From Bacillota bacterium (GTDB lineage: Bacteria > Bacillota > Clostridia > Lachnospirales > Lachnospiraceae), in NCBI GenBank assembly GCA_023414355.1, contig JAEZOB010000040.1, positions 62,001 to 126,000 of the forward strand: a DNA stretch of 64,000 nucleotides, in the 5' to 3' direction. Below are positions 45,069 to 53,759 of this stretch, piece by piece (position 1 is the stretch's first letter; each line of letters opens with the position of its first letter). The position numbers were made by a program, and so were the translations under genes. Below the pieces are notes generated by a model. It did no database searches, was not told where the DNA came from, and was given only the letters and a program-made list of their open reading frames with translations.

Positions 45069-45863
45069 ATGCATATTACTATCACGGGTAATCTTGGTAG
45101 CGGGAAGTCAACTGTTTGCAGATTGTTAAATGAACAACATAACTTCGAGATATATTCGACCGGTAAGGTTCAGAGAGAACTCGCCGGACAGATGGGCATG
45201 ACGACTCTGGAGTTGAATCAGTTGATGTGCTCCGATAAGAAATACGATAAGATGATTGATGATGAGACAGCAAGAATCTCCAGAGAGAATAAGGATAAAG
45301 ATATTATATTTGATTCAAGATTGGCATGGCATTTTGTAGAGCATTCCTTCAAGGTATTCGTTTCGGTAAGCTTAGAGGTGGCAGCAGAGCGCGTTATGAA
45401 TGATCAGCGCGGAGCGGTCGAGAAGTATTCATCCCTTGCAGAGGCGAAAACGCTGCTGGCAGAGCGTGCAGCAACAGAGTGTGTTCGATATAAGGATATT
45501 TATAACTTGAATTATATGGACTTCAATAACTATGACCTGATTATTGACAGTACCTATAATACGCCCGAAAAGATAGCAGAACTTATCTTAAAGGAAGCAA
45601 AGGCATTTGAAAGGAACCCCTCTAAAACCACAAGAATGCTTATTTCACCTAAAAGATTATTGAAACCCGGAGCCATTACTGAAGAAGATTATAAGAATCT
45701 GGCATCCTTAATCAAGGATTACGAGAAGCTTGCGGACAGCATTCCTGTTACGGTTCAGGTGAAGAAAGATGCGGAGGATTATATCATCATTGAGGGGACA
45801 GAATATGTAAAAGCAGCTTTCCTGGCAGAGACTCCTTATGTACCGATTGCGGTGGTAAAGTAA
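45069..45863 (+). CDS. cytidylate kinase-like protein with extra C-terminal domain
   Basis: 264 aa. P-loop GNLGSGKST at residues 7-15 and IFDSRLAWHF resemble the Cmk/AAA_18 nucleotide-kinase group; DLIIDSTYNTPEKIAELIL closes that domain near 180. The last 80 residues (MLISPKRLLKPGAITEEDYKNLASLIKDY, ADSIPVTVQVKKDAEDYIIIEGTEYVKAAFLAETPYVPIAVV) look like a ParB/sulfiredoxin-type fold, unusual on a kinase. True substrate unknown; not the canonical cmk by length and context. Confidence 0.75.
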   Translation: MHITITGNLGSGKSTVCRLLNEQHNFEIYSTGKVQRELAGQMGMTTLELNQLMCSDKKYDKMIDDETARISRENKDKDIIFDSRLAWHFVEHSFKVFVSVSLEVAAERVMNDQRGAVEKYSSLAEAKTLLAERAATECVRYKDIYNLNYMDFNNYDLIIDSTYNTPEKIAELILKEAKAFERNPSKTTRMLISPKRLLKPGAITEEDYKNLASLIKDYEKLADSIPVTVQVKKDAEDYIIIEGTEYVKAAFLAETPYVPIAVVK

Positions 45864-46067
45864 TTATTTCATTGGTATAATCTATCATAGAATGATAATT
45901 TTAGATATTTTTTTACAAGTTTTCCCCGAGGATATTAATATTAGATTGACAGACAATAAATACAAGAGAATTCATGTTAGGATGAATTCTCTTTTTGATT
46001 CCAAAAAGCTTGTGTCTTTTGTGTTCGATGATATTGCATAGGATGTGCAAGAAAGGTGGTGATTTGC

Positions 46068-47144
46068 TTGAAGGCGTTGGGAAGAAGATATGCAGAATGG
46101 AAAAAACCGATTCTGCTCCTCCTGATTACTCTTTCCGTTTATTTATGTTTTCGATATCTGCTGACTCTAGTTCTTCCTTTTATCTTTGCTTATTTTCTGG
46201 CATGGATTATCAGTCCTGTAACAGAAGCAATGCATCGCCGATTCAAGCTTCCTAAAATGATCGGTGGGACAATCGCTTTATTGCTTTTGCTTGCTGTATT
46301 CGGAACAAGCTTATGTATGCTGATCAATATTCTGATCAGGCAGACAATTACATTGACTAAGAATTTACCGATCTACATTAATTTGCTATCCGTCAGGCTG
46401 GATGCGATCTGTGGCTGGTGTGACAAAGTATTCGAGCTGGATTGCGGTACAATCCGTGCATTTATAGATAATAATATGATACAAAGTGTGAATAAGATGA
46501 GTTCTGGCCTGGTACCGAAGCTGACTCAGCATACAATTCAGATTACAGTCTGGGTTATGGGATTTCTGGGCATTTTGCTCATTGTACTGGTGGCGGCTGT
46601 CCTGATCGTAAAGGATCAGTCCGAGCTGAAGGATAAATTAGGCGAGACTCATCTGTATCAGGAGGTTCACAAGATTACGCGAAGACTTTCGGAAGTGGGG
46701 ATGGCCTATCTGCGAACCCAGGGAATTATCATGATTATCGTTGCGGTGGTCTGCATCGTCGGACTATCTTTGCTTCATAACCGATATGCATTTCTGATCG
46801 GTATCGGAATTGCTTTCATGGATGCGTTGCCCGTATTAGGGAGCTTTCTTATATTGATTCCGTGGGCAGTGGTTTCTCTGGTAAGTGGAAAAATCTATGA
46901 GGCTGCTATTCTTGTAACAATCTATCTGATCTGCCAGGTGATAAGGGAAATCCTCGAGCCCAAGCTGATTGGTAACCGAATCGGAATAAAGCCCTTGTTT
47001 ACCCTGATCGCGATGTATGTCGGAGTAAAGCTCTTTGCGATAGCGGGCTTCATCCTTGGACCTGTCGGACTGATCGTAATTCAGACTGTTTATCAGGTGG
47101 TCAATGAATATACTTTGCCCGGTACCGGGGAGCCATCCCGGTGA
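46068..47144 (+). CDS. AI-2E family transporter (YtvI/PerM-like)
   Basis: 358 aa from TTG 46068, chosen because AAAGGTGGTGA (46052-46062) is an ideal ribosome binding site for it; GTG codons at 46056 and 46059 lie within that site. Seven to eight TM helices with the family's long central loop and the conserved C-terminal LIGIGIAFMDALPVLGSFLILIPWA and LEPKLIGNRIGIKPLFTLIAMYVGVKLF. Members include sporulation protein YtvI and Na+/H+ antiporters; the specific role is open. Confidence 0.9.
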   Translation: MKALGRRYAEWKKPILLLLITLSVYLCFRYLLTLVLPFIFAYFLAWIISPVTEAMHRRFKLPKMIGGTIALLLLLAVFGTSLCMLINILIRQTITLTKNLPIYINLLSVRLDAICGWCDKVFELDCGTIRAFIDNNMIQSVNKMSSGLVPKLTQHTIQITVWVMGFLGILLIVLVAAVLIVKDQSELKDKLGETHLYQEVHKITRRLSEVGMAYLRTQGIIMIIVAVVCIVGLSLLHNRYAFLIGIGIAFMDALPVLGSFLILIPWAVVSLVSGKIYEAAILVTIYLICQVIREILEPKLIGNRIGIKPLFTLIAMYVGVKLFAIAGFILGPVGLIVIQTVYQVVNEYTLPGTGEPSR

Positions 47145-47150
47145 AACATG

Positions 47151-47175
47151 AAATCCGCTTGACAAAGCGGATTTT
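47151..47175 (+). terminator. terminator of the AI-2E transporter gene
   Basis: AAATCCGC (47151-47158) pairs with GCGGATTT (47167-47174), then TCTGG. Confidence 0.7.
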
Positions 47176-47221
47176 CTGGCATAAAATAAGGTCAATGTTC
47201 GATGACATTGAACTAACGTGA

Positions 47222-47460
47222 TATGGCGTGGAAGAGGAATAGTAGATAATGATCCTATTTCAGAGAGAGAAGCACCGGTGAAAGCTTCTTATCAGGATGA
47301 TATCGAACCGGCCTTGGAGCCTTGTATGAAAGGAACAATTCAGTTCCCCGAAATACAACGTATTACCGGCGTTAACGGTAATGAAGAGAACTGTCTTTGA
47401 CAGTTAACTAGGGTGGTACCGCCGAGTCTTTCGGTCCCTTGCGGATTGAAGGGCTTTTTT
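47222..47460 (+). promoter_or_regulatory. T-box leader of proS (tRNA-Pro sensing)
   Basis: Stem I begins near GGAAGAGGAATAGTA and shows the AGAGAGAG bulge. The specifier loop reads GAA-CCG-G with the proline codon CCG at 47308-47310. The T-box AGGGTGGTACCGCC is at 47410-47423 and the terminator CCCTT / AAGGG plus T-run at 47436-47460. Uncharged tRNA-Pro should stabilise the antiterminator and allow proS expression. Confidence 0.93.
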
Positions 47461-47515
47461 ATTGTCTTTTTAATCTATCAGAACTATTATTATATTATTG
47501 AAGGAGAGATTTAGC

Positions 47516-48949
47516 ATGGCACAGGAGAAGAAGCTTGTGGAAGCAATTACCTCGATGGATGTGGACTTTGCCCAATGGTACACAGACGTCGTAAAGAAGG
47601 CAGAGCTGATTGAGTATTCCAGTATCAGAGGCTGTATGATCTTACGCCCTCTCGGATATGCGATCTGGGAGAATATCCAGAAGCAGCTGGATGCAGATTT
47701 TAAGGCAACAGGGGTTGAGAATGTATATATGCCTATGTTCATTCCTGAGAGCTTATTACAGAAGGAGAAGGATCATGTAGAAGGCTTTGCACCTGAGGTT
47801 GCCTGGGTAACTCATGGCGGCGGGGAGCCTCTTCAGGAGAGAATGTGTGTCAGACCTACCTCCGAGACCTTATTCTGCGATTTGTATTCCAAGATCGTGC
47901 AGTCTCATAGAGATCTGCCAAAGTTATATAACCAGTGGTGCTCGGTTGTACGTTGGGAGAAGACCACAAGACCATTCCTTCGTTCCATGGAATTCTTATG
48001 GCAGGAGGGTCATACAGCACATGCAACAGCAGAAGAGGCTGAAGAGAGAACCATCCAAATGCTGAATGTATATGCAGATTTCTGTGAAAGAGTACTTGCT
48101 ATCCCGATGATTAAGGGTCGTAAATCCGAGAAGGAGAAGTTTGCGGGTGCGCATGCTACTTATACGATTGAAGCACTGATGCATGATGGTAAGGCGCTGC
48201 AATCCGGTACCAGCCATAATTTTGGAGACGGCTTTGCAAGAGCCTTTGATATTAAGTATACGGATAGGAACAATACCTTACAGTATGTACATCAGACCTC
48301 CTGGGGTATGTCTACCAGAATTATTGGTGCGATCATCATGGTGCACGGGGATGATAGCGGTCTGGTATTGCCTCCGAGAATCGCACCCACCCAGATTATG
48401 ATTATTCCGATCAATCAGAATAAGGAAGGTGTTCTGGATAAGGCGTATGAGTTAAAGGAGAAGCTATCTTCCTTCAAGGTAAAAGTGGATGATTCCGATA
48501 AGAGTCCCGGATGGAAATTCAGCGAGCAGGAGATGCGCGGAGTACCGATCCGTATCGAAATTGGTCCGAAGGATATCGAAGCAAATCAGGCAGTGATCGT
48601 AAGACGCGATACCAGAGAGAAGATTATCGTATCTCTGGATGAAATTACAGTGAAAGCCGGAGAAATATTGGAACAGATGCAGTCCGAAATGTTGGAGCGT
48701 GCCAGAAAGCATCGTGATACACACACCTATGTTGCTAAGAACATGGAGGGATTCGAGAAGACGATCAATGAGAAGCCCGGTTTTGTTAAGGCAATGTGGT
48801 GTCAGGATGAGGCTTGTGAGAAAGAGATCAAGGATAGAACAGGTGCAACCTCCCGCTGTATGCCTTTTGAACAGGAACAGATTGGTGATACCTGCGTCTG
48901 CTGTGGAAAACCGGCTAAGGTGATGACTTATTGGGGTAAAGCATATTAA
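47516..48949 (+). CDS. proS: prolyl-tRNA synthetase, type 3 (archaeal/eukaryote-like)
   Basis: 477 aa from ATG 47516 with AAGGAGAG at 7 nt. Class II synthetase; motif 2 RWEKTTRPFLRSMEFLWQEGHTAH and motif 3 GMSTRIIGAIIMVHGDDSGLVLPPRIAP are clear, followed by the anticodon-binding domain and the zinc-like C-terminal extension (WCQDEACEKEIKDRTGATSRCMPFE, CVCCGK) of this short form, which lacks the bacterial INS editing insert. Confidence 0.97.
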   Translation: MAQEKKLVEAITSMDVDFAQWYTDVVKKAELIEYSSIRGCMILRPLGYAIWENIQKQLDADFKATGVENVYMPMFIPESLLQKEKDHVEGFAPEVAWVTHGGGEPLQERMCVRPTSETLFCDLYSKIVQSHRDLPKLYNQWCSVVRWEKTTRPFLRSMEFLWQEGHTAHATAEEAEERTIQMLNVYADFCERVLAIPMIKGRKSEKEKFAGAHATYTIEALMHDGKALQSGTSHNFGDGFARAFDIKYTDRNNTLQYVHQTSWGMSTRIIGAIIMVHGDDSGLVLPPRIAPTQIMIIPINQNKEGVLDKAYELKEKLSSFKVKVDDSDKSPGWKFSEQEMRGVPIRIEIGPKDIEANQAVIVRRDTREKIIVSLDEITVKAGEILEQMQSEMLERARKHRDTHTYVAKNMEGFEKTINEKPGFVKAMWCQDEACEKEIKDRTGATSRCMPFEQEQIGDTCVCCGKPAKVMTYWGKAY

Positions 48950-49060
48950 TCGTAATCTATAATATAAAGTAAAAGTCTGCACAACTGTTGTTACTTGAAG
49001 AAAATGAGAGTATCAGAGGTTGTTGCAGGCTTTTATCATACTACGAAAAGAGGCGGTTGC

Positions 49061-49585
49061 ATGTATACCATAAAGCAAATGTGTCAGGAAGGGAAGCTGT
49101 CCAGGAGTACCTTGCTGTATTATGACAGTATCGATCTACTAAAGCCAAGTCAGCGAAGCGAAAGTAAATACCGATTGTATACAGAGCAGGACAGGGAGAG
49201 ACTTCATAAAATCTGTACGTTTCGCGAAGCGGGAATTCCTCTGGAGCAGATGAAGGAGTTACTGAATGCGAATGTGGATCGGGAAGCGGAGGTGCTCACT
49301 GAAAAACTGCAGTCTTTAAATCAAGAAATTCAAGCTTTAAGAATTAAACAAAAATTGATTGTGGAGCTACTGAAATCTAAATACACCACCGATACAAAAC
49401 TGATATTGGATCAGGATACTTTTGCGGAACTTCTTTCCGCAATGGGGTTTGACCAGGAGAAAAGGGCATATTTTCACAAGCAGTTCGAACTAAATGATCC
49501 GGAGGCCCACCGGTTTTTCCTCGAATTTTTGGGTATGGAGGAAGAAGAAATTAAAAATTTACTTTTACACTTGACCTGTCTATAG
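49061..49585 (+). CDS. MerR-family transcriptional regulator
   Basis: 174 aa from ATG 49061 (AGAGGCGG upstream; TTG 48995 rejected). Winged HTH IKQMCQEGKLSRSTLLYYDSIDLLKPSQRSESKYRLYTEQDRERLHKI, then the dimerisation helix and a C-terminal region that lacks MerR metal cysteines, suggesting a small-molecule effector. 41 bp before an MFS exporter, which it likely controls. Confidence 0.93.
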   Translation: MYTIKQMCQEGKLSRSTLLYYDSIDLLKPSQRSESKYRLYTEQDRERLHKICTFREAGIPLEQMKELLNANVDREAEVLTEKLQSLNQEIQALRIKQKLIVELLKSKYTTDTKLILDQDTFAELLSAMGFDQEKRAYFHKQFELNDPEAHRFFLEFLGMEEEEIKNLLLHLTCL

Positions 49586-49626
49586 CTTTACAGTTTATGC
49601 TTAAGCTGAAAGGCAGGTGTAAGTTT

Positions 49627-50853
49627 ATGATTAATTATAATTTTAAGTTGGTTTGGATCGGCAAATTGATTTCCCAATTGGGTGATAAGTTCTATGCAAT
49701 TGCTTTGGCATGGTGGATTTTGCAGGAAACAGGTTCCACAGTGTCCATGGGATTGTTTATGTTCGCAACGGTAGTTCCGGGGATTATTATGGGACTGTTT
49801 ACCGGAGCATTCAGTGACAGATGGAATCGAAAGCATATCATGGTGTTCTCGGATGTTGTCCGGGGAACGCTGGTACTCATGATCAGTATTCTGGCTTACT
49901 TAGATATGCTGATGATATGGCAGGTCTATGTGGTCGGTATCTGCCTCTCGGCAGCGGGAGCTTTCTTCAATCCTTCCAGTCAGGCAATTCTGCCCGACAT
50001 TGTTGGAAAGGAGGATTTGGGGAAAGCAAATAGTATGTGTCAGCTGGTTGAGGGTGTGTGCTCAACTCTGGGACCGATGTTAGGAGCCTTGGCGGTAAGC
50101 ATTTTTGGTACCAGTCCTGTTTTTCTGATTAACAGCATTTCCTTCTTCGTTGCCATGGTATTGGCAGCCTTAATGCGGTACGAGGTGCCCTACTTAAAGA
50201 AAGAGGCAGCAGAATTTAGTATCATTCGTGACATTAAGGAAGGCTTAAGCTATATCGGGAAAAGAAAAACATTACTAAAGATATTGACGGTAATCGGCGC
50301 AGCACATTTCTTTATTGGAAGTTTATCCATCTGTCTGCCGTTTTTGGCAAACGGTCTTTCCGGTACCGGAGTCAATAATCTGGGACTGCTCGAGATGTTG
50401 TTGGGAATTGGTCTGATTGCCGGTTCAATCTTTCGCAGATGGAAGAAAACCGGTTCCGCGGAGGATATGACAGAAAAAGGCTTGATGAGCCTTATGCTAT
50501 GTTATGGGATTTGCTTTTTAGCAATCAGTGCTACCTGGTATTTTGGAATCACCTCCATAGTATGCTATCTTCCGATCCTTTTTCTGATTGGAGCAGTGAT
50601 AGCCAATGCGGGTGTATTCTGGCAGCTGCTCCTGCAGACCAATACGCCATCCGATATGAGGGGCAGGGTATTCGGGACATCAACACTGATTGGAAATGCT
50701 TCCATGCCGATTGCTTATGGTGTAATCGGAATAGTCCTAAAATTCAGTGGCATAGCTCCGGTTATGCTTTTTAGTGGAGCAGCCCTGATACTGCTGGCCG
50801 TCACCTTCATGAGAAGAACAAAGCTTCCTGTAGCCAGTGAAGTAAATTCTTAA
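49627..50853 (+). CDS. MFS drug-type exporter (MFS_3/EntS-MefA group)
   Basis: 408 aa from ATG 49627 (AGGTG upstream). Twelve TM helices; the loop 2-3 motif GAFSDRWNRKHIMVFSDVVRG and the N-terminal FKLVWIGKLISQLGDKFYAIALAWWI are typical of proton-driven exporters of macrolides or siderophores. The neighbouring MerR regulator suggests inducible multidrug efflux (inference). Confidence 0.9.
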   Translation: MINYNFKLVWIGKLISQLGDKFYAIALAWWILQETGSTVSMGLFMFATVVPGIIMGLFTGAFSDRWNRKHIMVFSDVVRGTLVLMISILAYLDMLMIWQVYVVGICLSAAGAFFNPSSQAILPDIVGKEDLGKANSMCQLVEGVCSTLGPMLGALAVSIFGTSPVFLINSISFFVAMVLAALMRYEVPYLKKEAAEFSIIRDIKEGLSYIGKRKTLLKILTVIGAAHFFIGSLSICLPFLANGLSGTGVNNLGLLEMLLGIGLIAGSIFRRWKKTGSAEDMTEKGLMSLMLCYGICFLAISATWYFGITSIVCYLPILFLIGAVIANAGVFWQLLLQTNTPSDMRGRVFGTSTLIGNASMPIAYGVIGIVLKFSGIAPVMLFSGAALILLAVTFMRRTKLPVASEVNS

Positions 50854-50950
50854 ACTGATACAGAACGCATAGGAATAATCCGGGTGAATCCTTGAAATAG
50901 CCGCCGTGCTTTGATATAATCGGGATAGATTTGATAAATGGAGGCTGTTC

Positions 50951-52330
50951 ATGAGGTTTCATATTCCGAAAAAAGTGAATGATATCATAGAAGAATTAAT
51001 AAGGTACGGCCATGAGGCCTATGCGGTAGGTGGGTGTGTACGGGACATGGTACTTGGCAGAGAACCGGAGGATTGGGATATCACTACCTCAGCAACACCC
51101 CCGGAGGTCAAGAAGATCTTTCGCAGGACGGTGGACACGGGGATCCTTCATGGTACAGTAACGGTCCTGATGGATAAGGATCATTATGAGGTTACGACCT
51201 ATCGTCTGGATGGGGAATACGAAGATAACCGCCATCCGAAGCAGGTCTCTTTCACTTCCAGTCTAGCTGAGGACTTAAAGCGCAGAGATTTTACAATCAA
51301 TGCTATGGCATACAATGAAAAGGAAGGGTTTGTCGATCTTTTCGGTGGTATGGAGGATTTAAGACAGGGATTAATCCGCTGCGTCGGAAGTCCGGAGGAA
51401 CGTTTTGATGAGGATGCACTCCGTATTCTCAGAGCGATACGGTTTTCTGCCCAATTAGGCTTTACCATAGAAGCAGATACACTTCAGGCTATCACCAGAA
51501 GCTGTGAGAACTTAAAGAATATCAGTGCGGAACGAATTCGTGTAGAGCTAACGAAGCTGTTGCTCTCAGAGCATCCGGATCGGTTGAGAGATTTATATGA
51601 GGTCGGAATTACGAAGGTTATCCTGCCTGAATTTGATGCCATGATGATTACCCCTCAGAATAATATTCATCATATCTACAACGTAGGAGAGCATACCATC
51701 AAAGCGGTGGAGGAGATAGCAGGCAGGCCTAACGAACAGCGCTTTTCCTCCAGAGAGAGGACAATTCTAAGGTGGACGATGCTGCTGCATGATGTGGAAA
51801 AGCCGGGAACCATCAGTGTCGGGAAGGATGGGCAGGATCATTTTTACGGACATCAGGAGAAAGGTTCGGTAACAGCTAAAAATATCCTAAGACGACTGAA
51901 GTTCGATAACGATACCATAGATGCTGTAACTCATCTGATCCGTTGGCATGATTATCGGTTTGTATTGACTCCGGCAGGAATGCGCAAGGCCGCAGCGAAG
52001 ATAGGCAGAGAAGCGATGGAGCTGCTATTTGAGGTGAATCGGGCAGATACCTCGGCAAAGAATCCGAAATATACCGAAGAGAAATTCGAACGTCTTGAAG
52101 TGGCCAGAAGACTATATCAGGAGACGATTGACAGGGAGGAATGTGTCAATCTGAAGGAAATGAAAATCAATGGTAAGGACCTGATTGGGCTTGGTCTTAA
52201 GCCAGGTCGAGAGCTGGGAGAAATCTTGCACAGGCTGCTTTCAATGGTCTTAGAGGAACCTGAGAGGAATCATACGGAGACCTTGCTTACCATAGCAAAG
52301 ACAATGATAGAAGAAAAACAGAATGAATGA
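50951..52330 (+). CDS. cca: CCA tRNA nucleotidyltransferase with HD domain
   Basis: 459 aa. Adds or repairs the 3'-CCA of tRNAs. Nucleotidyltransferase core GGCVRDMVLGREPEDWDITTSA with the catalytic D-x-D, RRDFTINAMAY flexible loop, DPEERFDEDALRILRAIRFSAQLGF neck, then an HD hydrolase domain (LLHDVEKPGTI). Class II enzyme. Monocistronic with a very strong terminator downstream. Confidence 0.95.
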   Translation: MRFHIPKKVNDIIEELIRYGHEAYAVGGCVRDMVLGREPEDWDITTSATPPEVKKIFRRTVDTGILHGTVTVLMDKDHYEVTTYRLDGEYEDNRHPKQVSFTSSLAEDLKRRDFTINAMAYNEKEGFVDLFGGMEDLRQGLIRCVGSPEERFDEDALRILRAIRFSAQLGFTIEADTLQAITRSCENLKNISAERIRVELTKLLLSEHPDRLRDLYEVGITKVILPEFDAMMITPQNNIHHIYNVGEHTIKAVEEIAGRPNEQRFSSRERTILRWTMLLHDVEKPGTISVGKDGQDHFYGHQEKGSVTAKNILRRLKFDNDTIDAVTHLIRWHDYRFVLTPAGMRKAAAKIGREAMELLFEVNRADTSAKNPKYTEEKFERLEVARRLYQETIDREECVNLKEMKINGKDLIGLGLKPGRELGEILHRLLSMVLEEPERNHTETLLTIAKTMIEEKQNE

Positions 52331-52377
52331 GATAACACTACCATAGAGAAAAGAAGAAGGATATCTCAAAGGAGAGG

Positions 52378-52436
52378 TAATATACAAACAAAAAGCGAAG
52401 GGAAGGCTAGTCCCTTCGCTTTTTGTTTGTATATTA
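52378..52436. terminator. 26-bp perfect stem terminator
   Basis: 52378-52403 is perfectly complementary to 52411-52436 with a 7-nt loop (AGGCTAG). The stem includes AAAAAGCGAAGGGA / TCCCTTCGCTTTTT, so it can work in either direction; imperfect complementarity continues outside. Confidence 0.9.
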
Positions 52437-52544
52437 CTTTGTAACAACCTCTCTTCTTTTCTTTAATGTAATCATGAATTTGTATATCACATCATAATAT
52501 TAGTAAGACGGGTTAGCCGCAAGTTTGTATAAGGGGGATTGGCT

Positions 52545-53630
52545 GTGGAGGATAGGAGTCAGGAAGCGTTAAAAAGATATCGTCTGAAGATATATAACAT
52601 ATACAGAGCCAGAGGCGCTTTTCTTCTGGAAACGGATTGCGGGCTGAAGCTTTTTAAATGCTTCGAGGGTTCCAGAAATCGGGCTCTTTTTGAGCATAAG
52701 GTCAAAGAGCACCTGCTGCTTTGCGGATATGCCAACACTGATTTGTATGTAAAAACAATCGAGGAGGATATCATATCCGAGGACAGCGCTGGATGCCAAT
52801 ATATTATGAAAAACTGGTTCTGGGGAGAGGAATGTAATCTGAAGGAATTATCTCAGATAGAAGCAGCATCTGCTAATCTGGCTCGCCTTCACCTGCTGCT
52901 TCGGGATGTGGAGTTTACAAAGGAGCAGCAGGAACATAATATATCGCCAAATCTGACTGAGACCTTTGATAAGAGAAATCGCGAGTTGAAACGGGTCAAG
53001 GCATATATCAGGGAGAAGCGGCAGAAGAATGAGTTCGAACTCTCCTACCTAAACTACTATGAAGCCTTTTATGAACAGGGGCTTCTGGCAGCCGAGAGAT
53101 TGGCGGCATCAGGATATGATAAGCTGTTGGCAGAATCAGTCGGGGAACGAAGGGTCTGCCATGGCAACTATACTTATCATAATATCATTATGCAGAAAAG
53201 TAAGGCAGATGCATTAACAAAAGCCTATGTGCCACCCGGATGGGTGAACAGGCAGCCAATCTATGCCACAGAGCTAGGGAGTGCAGGAAGTTTTATTGCT
53301 ACTACCAACTTTGAAAAATCTTATATAGGACTTCAGATTTTCGACTTATACCAATTCATCCGCAAGGCCATGGAGAAGAACGATTGGGATATCCTTTATG
53401 GCAGCAGGATTATTGATTCCTACAGCCAGGTGAATTCAATTTCACAGGCTGAGCTTAAGGTATTGTATGTTCTTCTGCTGTATCCGGAGAAGTTTTGGAA
53501 GATTACGAATTTTTATTATAACGGGAAGAAGTCCTGGGTATCCGGACGGAATATTCAGAAGTTGAATGTAATTGGGGAACAGAATGAGAAGAAGGAAATG
53601 TTTTTGAGAAAGCTGGAGAGCGTGCTCTGA
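52545..53630 (+). CDS. CotS-family spore coat protein (kinase-like fold)
   Basis: 361 aa from GTG 52545 (AAGGGGGA at 6 nt). Aminoglycoside-phosphotransferase-like fold of the CotS/YsxE/YutH group: small N-lobe (IYNIYRARGAFLLETDCGLKLFKCFEGS), and the catalytic-loop-like segment VCHGNYTYHNIIMQ. These proteins sit in the spore coat or act during its assembly. It is alone here but indicates a spore former. Confidence 0.87.
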   Translation: MEDRSQEALKRYRLKIYNIYRARGAFLLETDCGLKLFKCFEGSRNRALFEHKVKEHLLLCGYANTDLYVKTIEEDIISEDSAGCQYIMKNWFWGEECNLKELSQIEAASANLARLHLLLRDVEFTKEQQEHNISPNLTETFDKRNRELKRVKAYIREKRQKNEFELSYLNYYEAFYEQGLLAAERLAASGYDKLLAESVGERRVCHGNYTYHNIIMQKSKADALTKAYVPPGWVNRQPIYATELGSAGSFIATTNFEKSYIGLQIFDLYQFIRKAMEKNDWDILYGSRIIDSYSQVNSISQAELKVLYVLLLYPEKFWKITNFYYNGKKSWVSGRNIQKLNVIGEQNEKKEMFLRKLESVL

Positions 53631-53759
53631 ACGCTACACCCAAATCACTCGAGTAATACTCAAATCATACAGGAAATATTACGGGATTGAAACTGCTTCT
53701 TAAGTAGTCTATAATACAGTAGAATGATGCTATTTAAAATGCAGTTTGAGGTACGAACG

